A DNA stretch of 64,000 nt from JBOEGW01 sp050633625 (lineage in GTDB: Bacteria > Pseudomonadota > Alphaproteobacteria > Rhodobacterales > Rhodobacteraceae): contig JBOEGW010000003.1 of assembly GCA_050633625.1 (NCBI GenBank), positions 372,001 through 436,000 of the forward strand. Reading direction: 5' to 3'. Positions 58,122-64,000 of this stretch are shown here, one piece after another. A program made the translations under genes and the position numbers. The notes under the pieces were generated by a model. It was not told the DNA's origin and made no database searches. It was given only the letters and a program-made list of their open reading frames with translations. Each line of letters begins with the position of its first letter. The first letter of the stretch is position 1.

Positions 58122-58547
58122 ATGATCCAACTTGCCCGCGCCCTTTTGTATGTTGTCGCCCTAATCGCCATGACGCTTGGGGCGATGAACATCTTGCTTG
58201 GCCCGCAGTTGACGGCGGAATTTTGGCAAGTTGTTTGGGGCTGGTTCATTCCCGGCACCCTCTATACCGATGCCCTCAAAACCCCCAGCATGGACAGCGA
58301 GTTGCGGTTCTATTCGGTGTTTTGGGTGGCCTATGCTGGGGTGATTTTCTGGGCGCTGCGTGAAGGGCTGCGCGGGCGAACCCTCAGCCTTTTGGCGGGC
58401 CTGTTTTTCCTTGGCGGTGTCGCGCGTGCTTTATCCTGGGTCATGGTGGGGGCACCCGACATCTTGTTTCAGCTCATGATGTGGATCGAGCTTGCGATCC
58501 CGCCGCTTATTGCGGGGTTGCTTTATGCGGGGCGCAGACATTGGTGA
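58122..58547 (+). CDS. DUF4345 membrane protein
   Basis: A 141-residue integral membrane protein with four predicted hydrophobic segments (about 5-25, 65-80, 88-106 and 118-135). The LRFYSVFWVAYAGVIFWALR stretch and the following membrane helices fit the DUF4345 family, whose function is unknown. It begins five bases after fghA and overlaps the start of the next gene (GTGA). Confidence 0.8.
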   Translation: MIQLARALLYVVALIAMTLGAMNILLGPQLTAEFWQVVWGWFIPGTLYTDALKTPSMDSELRFYSVFWVAYAGVIFWALREGLRGRTLSLLAGLFFLGGVARALSWVMVGAPDILFQLMMWIELAIPPLIAGLLYAGRRHW

Positions 58548-58999
58548 TTTATGTCGATGCTGATGCCTGCCCGGTGAAGGCCGAGGCCGAAGCGGTGGCC
58601 CTGCGCCACAAATGCCCGTTGAAGCTCGTGTGTAACGGCGGGTTGCGCCCGTCTAATAATCCGCTGATCGACGTTGTTTATGTGCCCGATGGGCCGGACG
58701 TTGCCGACATGTGGATCGCAGAGCGGGCCACGCGCGGTGATGTTGTGATCACCGGGGATATTCCGCTGGCGGCAAAATGCGTTGAGGCTGGTGCGCGCGT
58801 GCTCAAGCACAACGGCGAAGCGCTGACACAAGCCAATATCGGCCAAGCCCTCGCGACACGCGACTTGATGACAGACCTGCGTGCGGCTGATCCGTTTCGC
58901 CAAGGCGGCGGCAAAGCATTTTCCAAGGCTGATCGTTCGCGGTTTCGCGATGGGCTTGAACGGATGTTGCGCTTTGCCGCCGCGGACGTTGCGCGCTAA
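58544..58999 (+). CDS. YaiI/YqxD family protein (UPF0178)
   Basis: A 151-residue PIN-like family protein beginning at a GTG that overlaps the previous stop. Family blocks are (M)IYVDADACPVKAEAEAVA, SNNPLIDVVYVPDGPDVADMWIAERATRGDVVITGDIPLA and GGGKAFSKADRSRF. The DADACP and GD motifs could form a nuclease-like acidic site, but activity is not established. A longer frame from 58481 was rejected because it lies wholly within the DUF4345 gene. Its stop overlaps that of the convergent transglutaminase-like gene by four bases. Confidence 0.88.
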   Translation: MIYVDADACPVKAEAEAVALRHKCPLKLVCNGGLRPSNNPLIDVVYVPDGPDVADMWIAERATRGDVVITGDIPLAAKCVEAGARVLKHNGEALTQANIGQALATRDLMTDLRAADPFRQGGGKAFSKADRSRFRDGLERMLRFAAADVAR

Positions 59000-59721
59000 A
59001 GCCCCGGAATGCGCGGTACGTTGCCCTCGCGAATTGCCGCAACCCGTTTGTTCATCATATGGCGCACCCCATAGCGATAAAGAAGCGCGCGCAACCCTTT
59101 GAAATCCTGTTGATGCGCCTTGAAAAACGCATCGGGCGCATCAAAAAGGCCGAAATCCTGATTGATACCAGTCTTCTGAATGAAGGTATCCGCGCCGTTC
59201 CATTCGACAGCAGGATTTGACAAACAATCGGTCCCCGCACCGTAACCACACAAAGCTTCGCGGTTCGGGAAATGTGTCTGGAGCGCGCTGATCATCGGGT
59301 CATCCAGAATGAACCCTTCAAGGGTGATCCACGTATCGTTCAGCCGGACTTCGACCCAAGAGTGCAAAATGTTTTGCGGTGCGATCTTGTAGATCAGTTC
59401 CGGCACCACACCGCGTTGCAGGCGCTTGTGAATGGTGAATCCGTGCAAACGACAAGGCAGATCCAGCCCACGGAGCAAGGCCATCAGAAGCGTCGCCTTG
59501 GTGTTGCATTGCCCATAGCCATCCGCAAGCACCTCGCTCGCGCGGCGTAAATCGTCGACGTTGTATCCAAATTTTATCTCGTTGCGCACGAAATCATAAG
59601 CCGCGCCAATCCGCTCGGAGGCAGGCAAATTTCGCCACCCCCGCGCTGTGATTAAGGTCTCAATCGAAGCTGCATTGAAATCCAGCATAGGGGTCGCGCG
59701 GCGCAGGTTTGTGTCTGACAT
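58996..59721 (-). CDS. transglutaminase-like superfamily protein
   Basis: A 241-residue cytoplasmic protein with a transglutaminase-like core: the nucleophile cysteine in GYGQCNTKATLLMALLRGL and the histidine in ILHSWVEVRLNDTWITLEG, with the acidic residue probably in the following FILDD. The N-terminal part (AAYDFVRNEIKFGYN) is the usual helix before the core. Bacterial members are often peptidases or amidases rather than cross-linking enzymes. No signal peptide is seen. It is convergent with yaiI. Confidence 0.85.
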   Translation of the reverse strand: MSDTNLRRATPMLDFNAASIETLITARGWRNLPASERIGAAYDFVRNEIKFGYNVDDLRRASEVLADGYGQCNTKATLLMALLRGLDLPCRLHGFTIHKRLQRGVVPELIYKIAPQNILHSWVEVRLNDTWITLEGFILDDPMISALQTHFPNREALCGYGAGTDCLSNPAVEWNGADTFIQKTGINQDFGLFDAPDAFFKAHQQDFKGLRALLYRYGVRHMMNKRVAAIREGNVPRIPGL

Positions 59722-59878
59722 GAGAATCGTCCTTCTTTGGTTTCCTCAGGTCTAATTGCTCTAGTGACTAGAGGATCAACCCCAAAAGCCAGACCACAGG
59801 ACATAAGCACCGCCATTTTGTCCACTTGCCCTCCCTGCCCCTTATTTGTAGGGAGAACCGACTGAAAAGGGATGATTG

Positions 59879-60736
59879 ATGCCGTATAGCGACCCGAAAA
59901 CGTTGGTTTCGACCGACTGGCTTGCCAAGCACCTCAAAGACCCAGACCTGCGCGTGCTGGATGCCTCGTGGTATCTGCCGGAAGCGGGACGCGACCCCAA
60001 AGCGGAGTATGACGCCGCGCATATCCCCGGGGCGCGTTTCTTTGACATTGATGAGATCGCTGATTTGCGATCCGATTTGCCGCATATGGTGCCGCCTGTC
60101 GAAAAATTCATGAGCCGGATGCGGGCTATGGGCATTGGCGATGGGCATCAGGTTGTTGTCTATGATGGTGCGGGGGTGATGTCTGCGCCCCGTGTGTGGT
60201 GGTTGTTTCGATTGATGGGCAAGATGGATATCGCGGTTTTGGACGGGGGATTGCCGAAATGGCAGGCGGAGGGGCACCCTGTTGATGACATGCCTGCGCA
60301 TATCCGCGACCGCCATATGACCACGCAAGTTCAGGCCGATATGGTCAAGGATGTGACCCAAGTCGCCGCGGCCGCCAAACTTGGCGATTGGACGATCGTA
60401 GATGCGCGCGCGCCTGAACGCTTCGCAGGCTCCGCGCCAGAACCCCGCGAAGGGTTGCGATCCGGGCATATTCCAAATTCGCGCAATTTGTATTATCGCG
60501 ATCTCTTGAACGAGAATGGTACCATGAAGGATGTTTCCGCGCTCAAAGCCGCGTTTGAAACGGCGGGCGTGGACCTTGATAGACCAATCATTTCTTCCTG
60601 TGGCTCTGGTATTACCGCCTGTGTTTTGGACCTTGCGCTTACGCGTATTGGGCATGGACGTCACGCGGTCTATGACGGATCATGGGCGGAGTGGGGAATG
60701 TATAACGACTTGAAAGTCGCAACCGGAGAAGCCTGA
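59879..60736 (+). CDS. sseA: 3-mercaptopyruvate sulfurtransferase
   Basis: A 285-residue tandem rhodanese. The N-terminal domain starts LVSTDWLAKHLKDPDLRVLDASW and has HIPGARFFDID; the C-terminal domain carries VDARAPERFAG and the active-site loop SSCGSGITACV, whose CGSG(I/V)T form marks mercaptopyruvate rather than thiosulfate sulfurtransferases. It moves sulfur from 3-mercaptopyruvate to thiols or cyanide. AAGGGA precedes the ATG. Its stop overlaps the start of the aminotransferase gene by one base, which fits: transamination of cysteine yields 3-mercaptopyruvate. Confidence 0.92.
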   Translation: MPYSDPKTLVSTDWLAKHLKDPDLRVLDASWYLPEAGRDPKAEYDAAHIPGARFFDIDEIADLRSDLPHMVPPVEKFMSRMRAMGIGDGHQVVVYDGAGVMSAPRVWWLFRLMGKMDIAVLDGGLPKWQAEGHPVDDMPAHIRDRHMTTQVQADMVKDVTQVAAAAKLGDWTIVDARAPERFAGSAPEPREGLRSGHIPNSRNLYYRDLLNENGTMKDVSALKAAFETAGVDLDRPIISSCGSGITACVLDLALTRIGHGRHAVYDGSWAEWGMYNDLKVATGEA

Positions 60737-61920
60737 TGTTTGAACATCTTAAAGCCCAGCCTCAAGACAAGATCATGGCCTTGATGCAGGAGTACCGAGA
60801 CGACCCGCGCGAGAACAAAGTGGACCTTGGCGTTGGCGTTTACAAAGATGCAACCGGCCACACGCCGGTGATGAAGGCGATCAAAACGGCCGAAAAACAG
60901 CTTTGGGAACTGGAAGACACGAAAGCCTATACCGGGCTTGCGGGTGACCCGGTGTTCGGGGAAGCGCTCTCGACTTTGGTCCTCGGCGATGTGCGCGATG
61001 CGTCACGGCTTGCCTGTGCGGCGCAGCCTGGCGGGACGGGCGCGATACACCAGGCGGTTGAACTTGTGAAAATGGCAACACCAGGCGCGACGTTTTGGTT
61101 GTCAGCGCCAACATGGCCAAACCACCCGTCGATCCTCAAGCACCTTGGGATGACCATGGCCGAGTATCGCTATTTCGACAATGATACGCGGACTGTCGAT
61201 TTCGGTGCGATGATGGCGGATTTGGACGGGGTGAAGGCGGGCGATGTTGTGTTGCTGCATGGCTGCTGTCACAACCCGACAGGCGCGAACCTGACCTTGG
61301 CTCAATGGGGCGATGTTGCCGCGTTGATTGAGGCCAAAGGCGCGGTGCCCATGATCGACATTGCTTATCAGGGTTTTGGGGATGGGCTTGAGGCAGATGC
61401 GGCGGGCGCGCGCCTGATCGCAGAACGCTGCCCGGAAGTGCTGATCGCGGCGTCTTGTTCCAAGAACTTCGGGGTCTACCGCGAACGCACGGGGCTGCTC
61501 ATGGCGATTTCGCCTGATGCAAGCGGGAAGGCGATCACGCAACAAAATCTGACGCATTTGAACCGGCAGAACTTTTCTTTCCCACCGGACCACGGCGCGC
61601 GTTTGGTGCAAATGATCCTCACGGATTCGGCGCTGCGCAAAGAGTGGGAAGACGAGCTTGAGGCGGTGCGTCGAGGGATGTTGGGCCTGCGCGAAAAGCT
61701 CTCAACGGCGCTGCGCTCGCGGACCGGTTCGGATCGGTTCGGCTTTGTCGCGGAGCACCGCGGCATGTTTTCGCGGCTTGGTGCGTCACCTGAGCAGGTG
61801 GCCGAGATGAAGGAAAAGCACGGCATCTATATGGTGGGCGATAGCCGCATCAATATTGCTGGTTTGAATGACAAAACTGTTGATATTTTGGCGGATGCCA
61901 TGGCGGCTGTCGGCGTTTAG
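60736..61920 (+). CDS. aromatic/aspartate aminotransferase (class I)
   Basis: A 394-residue PLP-dependent aminotransferase of the AspC/TyrB type. The start MFEHLKAQPQDKIMALMQEYRDDPRENKVDLGVGVY is characteristic. HGCCHNPTGANLTLAQW binds the cofactor, the PLP lysine is in AASCSKNFGVYRERTG, and the substrate arginine is in MVGDSRINIAGL near the C-terminus. Aromatic amino acid or aspartate specificity cannot be settled by eye; cysteine is a possible substrate given the sseA overlap. A hairpin follows the stop. Confidence 0.92.
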   Translation: MFEHLKAQPQDKIMALMQEYRDDPRENKVDLGVGVYKDATGHTPVMKAIKTAEKQLWELEDTKAYTGLAGDPVFGEALSTLVLGDVRDASRLACAAQPGGTGAIHQAVELVKMATPGATFWLSAPTWPNHPSILKHLGMTMAEYRYFDNDTRTVDFGAMMADLDGVKAGDVVLLHGCCHNPTGANLTLAQWGDVAALIEAKGAVPMIDIAYQGFGDGLEADAAGARLIAERCPEVLIAASCSKNFGVYRERTGLLMAISPDASGKAITQQNLTHLNRQNFSFPPDHGARLVQMILTDSALRKEWEDELEAVRRGMLGLREKLSTALRSRTGSDRFGFVAEHRGMFSRLGASPEQVAEMKEKHGIYMVGDSRINIAGLNDKTVDILADAMAAVGV

Positions 61921-61943
61921 CGGTCCAAATGGACTCGAACCTG

Positions 61944-61974
61944 AAAGCGCCGCGCGTTTGGTCGTGCGGCGTTT
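61944..61974 (+). terminator. terminator-like hairpin after the aminotransferase gene
   Basis: AAA(G)CGCCGCGCG pairs with CGTGCGGCGTTT, with one bulged G and one G-U pair, and is followed by CGCAAC rather than a T-run. It stands in the place of the GC hairpin of the 3'-end repeat family, whose AT-rich motif follows at 62055-62081. Confidence 0.5.
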
Positions 61975-62054
61975 CGCAACAACAGCCCTGATTGTGCGCA
62001 AATCGCAGCGCCCGAACCATTCAGACGTGTTTCAAGAACCGCAAAGTCGGCCCT

Positions 62055-62081
62055 TTAGGTATTTTTGAAACAAGGAAGGGG
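62055..62081 (+). repeat. 3'-end repeat copy E (motif part)
   Basis: TTAGGTATTTTTGAAACAAGG on the plus strand matches the AT-rich part of the 3'-end repeat copies A-D. It lies between the convergent aminotransferase and ankyrin genes; the hairpin part is the diverged stem at 61944-61974. Confidence 0.5.
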
Positions 62082-62087
62082 GGCGGT

Positions 62088-62654
62088 TTAGTCGCGCGCG
62101 CCTGCTTGACGCAGGATCGTTTCGCCCGTGCGATCACGGTGCGCTTTCGCATACCCCAGCACGCTGCGCCCGTCGTTGTCTTTGGCGTTGGGATTGGCAC
62201 CGGCGTCAAGGAACCCTGTCAGAAAAGCGAGGCCATCAGGCTCTGTGAGGTGGACCATGAGCGGGGTCCGTCCAAATTTGTCGCGCGCATCGACTTTGGC
62301 GCCACCATGGATAAGCGTCGAGAGGAAGCTTGGCTCGATCAAAACATGAAGCAGAGTGTGCCCTTCGTCGTTGGCCGCATTGATATCGGCTCCGGCTTTG
62401 AGAAGGAGCGCTAGTTTTTCGTGAAACTCCTCGTAATCAAGCAAATGTATCGCTTGAAACCCATATTGGTCCGCTGCGGTGGCGAGGGCTGGGGTTGTGC
62501 GCAGGGCGGTGGCAACCTCCTGCGCTGCGCCAGTGGCGATGAGATCATGGAACGCTAGGATGTCTTGTGGGCTAAGCGGGTCGCTGACTGTGGCTTTGGT
62601 GCTGGCCGGGGCAGACGAAAAAACACTAGCAAAAATCGTTTTGAGTAAAGACAT
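62088..62654 (-). CDS. ankyrin repeat protein
   Basis: A 188-residue protein beginning MSLLKTIFASVFSS. The first 65 residues include a helical segment (LSPQDILAFHDLIATGAAQEVATAL). Three to four ankyrin repeats follow: YGFQAIHLLDYEEFHEKLALLLKAGADINAAND, EGHTLLHVLIEPSFLSTLIHGGAKVDARDK, FGRTPLMVHL...FLDAGANPNAKD and a final half repeat. Such proteins mediate protein contacts; the partner is unknown. The ATG at 62654 has GGAGAGGG upstream, which excludes the longer frame. Confidence 0.85.
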   Translation of the reverse strand: MSLLKTIFASVFSSAPASTKATVSDPLSPQDILAFHDLIATGAAQEVATALRTTPALATAADQYGFQAIHLLDYEEFHEKLALLLKAGADINAANDEGHTLLHVLIEPSFLSTLIHGGAKVDARDKFGRTPLMVHLTEPDGLAFLTGFLDAGANPNAKDNDGRSVLGYAKAHRDRTGETILRQAGARD

Positions 62655-62852
62655 GACCCTCTCCAATTCACCTCCCAAGATAGGTGGGGCGATGAGGGCT
62701 AACAAACGGAAAACCAAAAGGCGAGATGACGCGCCTGATTTCACCTATGAGGACGGTGTAGCTGCACGGAATTAGGGCGCTCAAAGCGATAAGTGCTAAA
62801 GACAAAGGCACCCTTGAGAAACTTTTTGGCCAATCCGCATGCGGCAAAACAC

Positions 62853-62879
62853 AAAAAAACCCGGGCACGAATGCCCGGG
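62853..62879 (-). terminator. rho-independent terminator after the ammonium transporter gene
   Basis: On the minus strand CCCGGGCA and TGCCCGGG pair around a TTCG tetraloop (62860-62879), followed by TTTTTTT. A textbook terminator 26 bases past the stop. Confidence 0.92.
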
Positions 62880-62905
62880 TCAGTCTCAGGAAGGAACCTT
62901 GAAAC

Positions 62906-64000
62906 TTAGTTTGTGAACTCTGGGTAAGCTTCCATACCCAATTCGGACATGTCCAGACCGTTGATTTCTTCTTCTTCGCTCACACGGATACCCATGAATG
63001 CTTTGAGGAGGAACCAGACCACCAAGGACACGACGAAGACGAATACGCCAATTGCGACGAAGCCCAAGATTTGCGTGCCGAAGGATGCGCCATCGTTGGT
63101 CCATGCCACGATGAAAGTCCCCCAGAAGCCAGCGATCAGGTGAACCGGGATCGCACCAACAACATCGTCGATTTTGAGCTTGTCGAGAAGCGGCACTGTG
63201 AAGACCACGATCGCACCACCGATACCGCCGATGATCAGCGCTTGGAACAAGGAAGGTGTGAGCGGTTCAGCCGTGATCGACACAAGGCCAGCCAATGCGC
63301 CGTTGAGCACCATTGTGAGGTCGACCTTCTTGTACATGATTTGCGTCAGGATCATCGCAACGATTGCACCAGCAGCGGCTGCCATGTTCGTGTTGGCAAA
63401 GATGCGCGACACGTCGGAAACGTCAGAGATCGTACCCATTGCGAGCTGCGAACCACCGTTAAAGCCAAACCAACCGAGCCACAGGATGAATGTCCCGAGA
63501 ACAGCAAGTGGCAGGTTGGAACCGGGCATTGGAACCGTGCGGCCATCTTTGTATTTGCCAAGACGTGGGCCGAGAACGATAGCCCCTGCGAGCGCTGCAA
63601 AACCACCAGCCGCGTGCACAAGTGTCGAGCCAGCGAAATCGGAGAAGCCAGCTTCAGACAACCAGCCGCCGCCCCACTGCCAGGATGCTTCGATCGGGTA
63701 GATGAAGCCGGTCAGTACGATGACGAAAATCAGGAAGGGCCAGAGTTTGATGCGCTCAGCAAGTGTACCGGACACGATGGACGCAGTCGTTGCACAGAAC
63801 ATCAACTGGAAGAAGAAGTCGGACGCAACGGACGCATAACCCACGTCGACAGCGTCAGCGCCGACGCCAACCGGAGCAAGCGATGTCACTTCAAAGAACG
63901 GGCCAAGCCAGCCTTCGATCAGCCATTCGCTTGGGTACATGATGCCGAAGCCCACGAGCCAATACATGATAGCTGCGATGGAGAAGAGTGCGACGTTCTT
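62906..64000 (-). CDS. amtB: ammonium transporter AmtB (5' end outside the window)
   Basis: The last 364 residues of an Amt/MEP/Rh ammonium channel. Typical blocks are FFFQLMFCATTASIVSGTLAERIK, GSTLVHAAGGFAALAGAIVLGPR with the first pore histidine, LGTFILWLGWFGFNGGSQ, and GAIPVHLIAGFWGTF with the second pore histidine. The cytoplasmic tail (SEEEEINGLDMSELGMEAYPEF) is acidic and ends like other alphaproteobacterial AmtB proteins. The frame continues past 64000, so about 70-90 N-terminal residues and any upstream glnK lie outside. Confidence 0.95.
   Translation of the reverse strand, partial: KNVALFSIAAIMYWLVGFGIMYPSEWLIEGWLGPFFEVTSLAPVGVGADAVDVGYASVASDFFFQLMFCATTASIVSGTLAERIKLWPFLIFVIVLTGFIYPIEASWQWGGGWLSEAGFSDFAGSTLVHAAGGFAALAGAIVLGPRLGKYKDGRTVPMPGSNLPLAVLGTFILWLGWFGFNGGSQLAMGTISDVSDVSRIFANTNMAAAAGAIVAMILTQIMYKKVDLTMVLNGALAGLVSITAEPLTPSLFQALIIGGIGGAIVVFTVPLLDKLKIDDVVGAIPVHLIAGFWGTFIVAWTNDGASFGTQILGFVAIGVFVFVVSLVVWFLLKAFMGIRVSEEEEINGLDMSELGMEAYPEFTN

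Noticed and set aside
61925..61945. A tRNA-like T-arm sequence (GGTTCGAGTCC on the minus strand)
   Set aside because: The flanking bases do not form a five-base T stem, and no anticodon arm or acceptor stem can be drawn.
62656..62775. A small plus-strand frame ending YEDGVAARN between the ankyrin and ammonium transporter genes
   Set aside because: The start overlaps the ankyrin gene's own ribosome binding region on the other strand, there is no Shine-Dalgarno, and no family is recognisable.

Overview
This window is a stretch of an alphaproteobacterial chromosome, most likely from the Rhodobacterales (Roseobacter/Rhodobacter group). The signs are an aerobic-type cobalamin pathway (cobN, cobO, cobW) with a B12 riboswitch, a LexA site of the GTTC-N7-GTTC type, an Irr-type iron control element in front of mbfA, a CtrA-type TTAA-N7-TTAA site, a COQ9 gene, and a GC-rich 3'-end repeat family. 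Genes are densely packed, many with ATGA or GTGA stop/start overlaps. I see no insertion sequence, prophage, CRISPR array, tRNA or rRNA gene; it reads as core chromosome.

Layout. 1-3.2 kb (minus): pyrB to pyrC, with one tail-anchored unknown protein and three related small membrane proteins between them, nearly all coupled by overlapping codons. 3.2-9.6 kb (plus): a uracil-DNA glycosylase family protein, moaB, and an RND efflux adaptor and pump. 9.6-15.2 kb: a DsbD-N-like protein, yqgE, a quinone oxidoreductase with COQ9, rpsU, an alpha/beta hydrolase, a HAD hydrolase and a degenerate response regulator. 15.4-18.9 kb (plus): a DUF1636 metal-binding protein, threonine-phosphate decarboxylase, cbiB and a lytic transglycosylase. 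19-22.8 kb: argH, a TlpA-like thioredoxin, a small unknown protein, a sterol-desaturase-like hydroxylase and an FMN reductase. 22.9-30.3 kb: cobO, a lipoprotein, then the riboswitch-led operon CbiM-like permease, cobW, GNAT, cobN.

30.5-40.4 kb: smc, a YbjN-like secreted protein, a beta-ketothiolase with a MarR regulator, an MFS transporter, a glycine-rich DEAD-box helicase and asd. 40.5-49.1 kb: a small gene with a CtrA-type site, a DUF4139 protein, three consecutive small proteins sharing a short motif, cdsA with an acyltransferase, beta-carbonic anhydrase, an HPt-like protein lacking its histidine, an M17 aminopeptidase with an NlpC/P60 hydrolase, and DUF2794. 49.2-51.9 kb: a candidate structured RNA, then paaI-paaK-TetR behind a palindromic operator. 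51.9-64 kb: imuB behind a LexA box, cytochrome c', two tandem I78 inhibitor-like lipoproteins, the formaldehyde detoxification genes frmA and fghA flanking Irr-controlled mbfA, DUF4345-yaiI, a transglutaminase-like protein, sseA with an aromatic aminotransferase, an ankyrin protein and the ammonium transporter (partial).

The most interesting unexplained items are the structured RNA candidate at about 49.26-49.40 kb, the small-protein trio at 42.9-43.6 kb, the membrane-protein block inside the pyrimidine operon, the hairpin-plus-motif repeats at gene 3' ends, and the two degenerate phosphorelay-like proteins. No calculation or database search was possible; family names rest on motifs and remembered family features.
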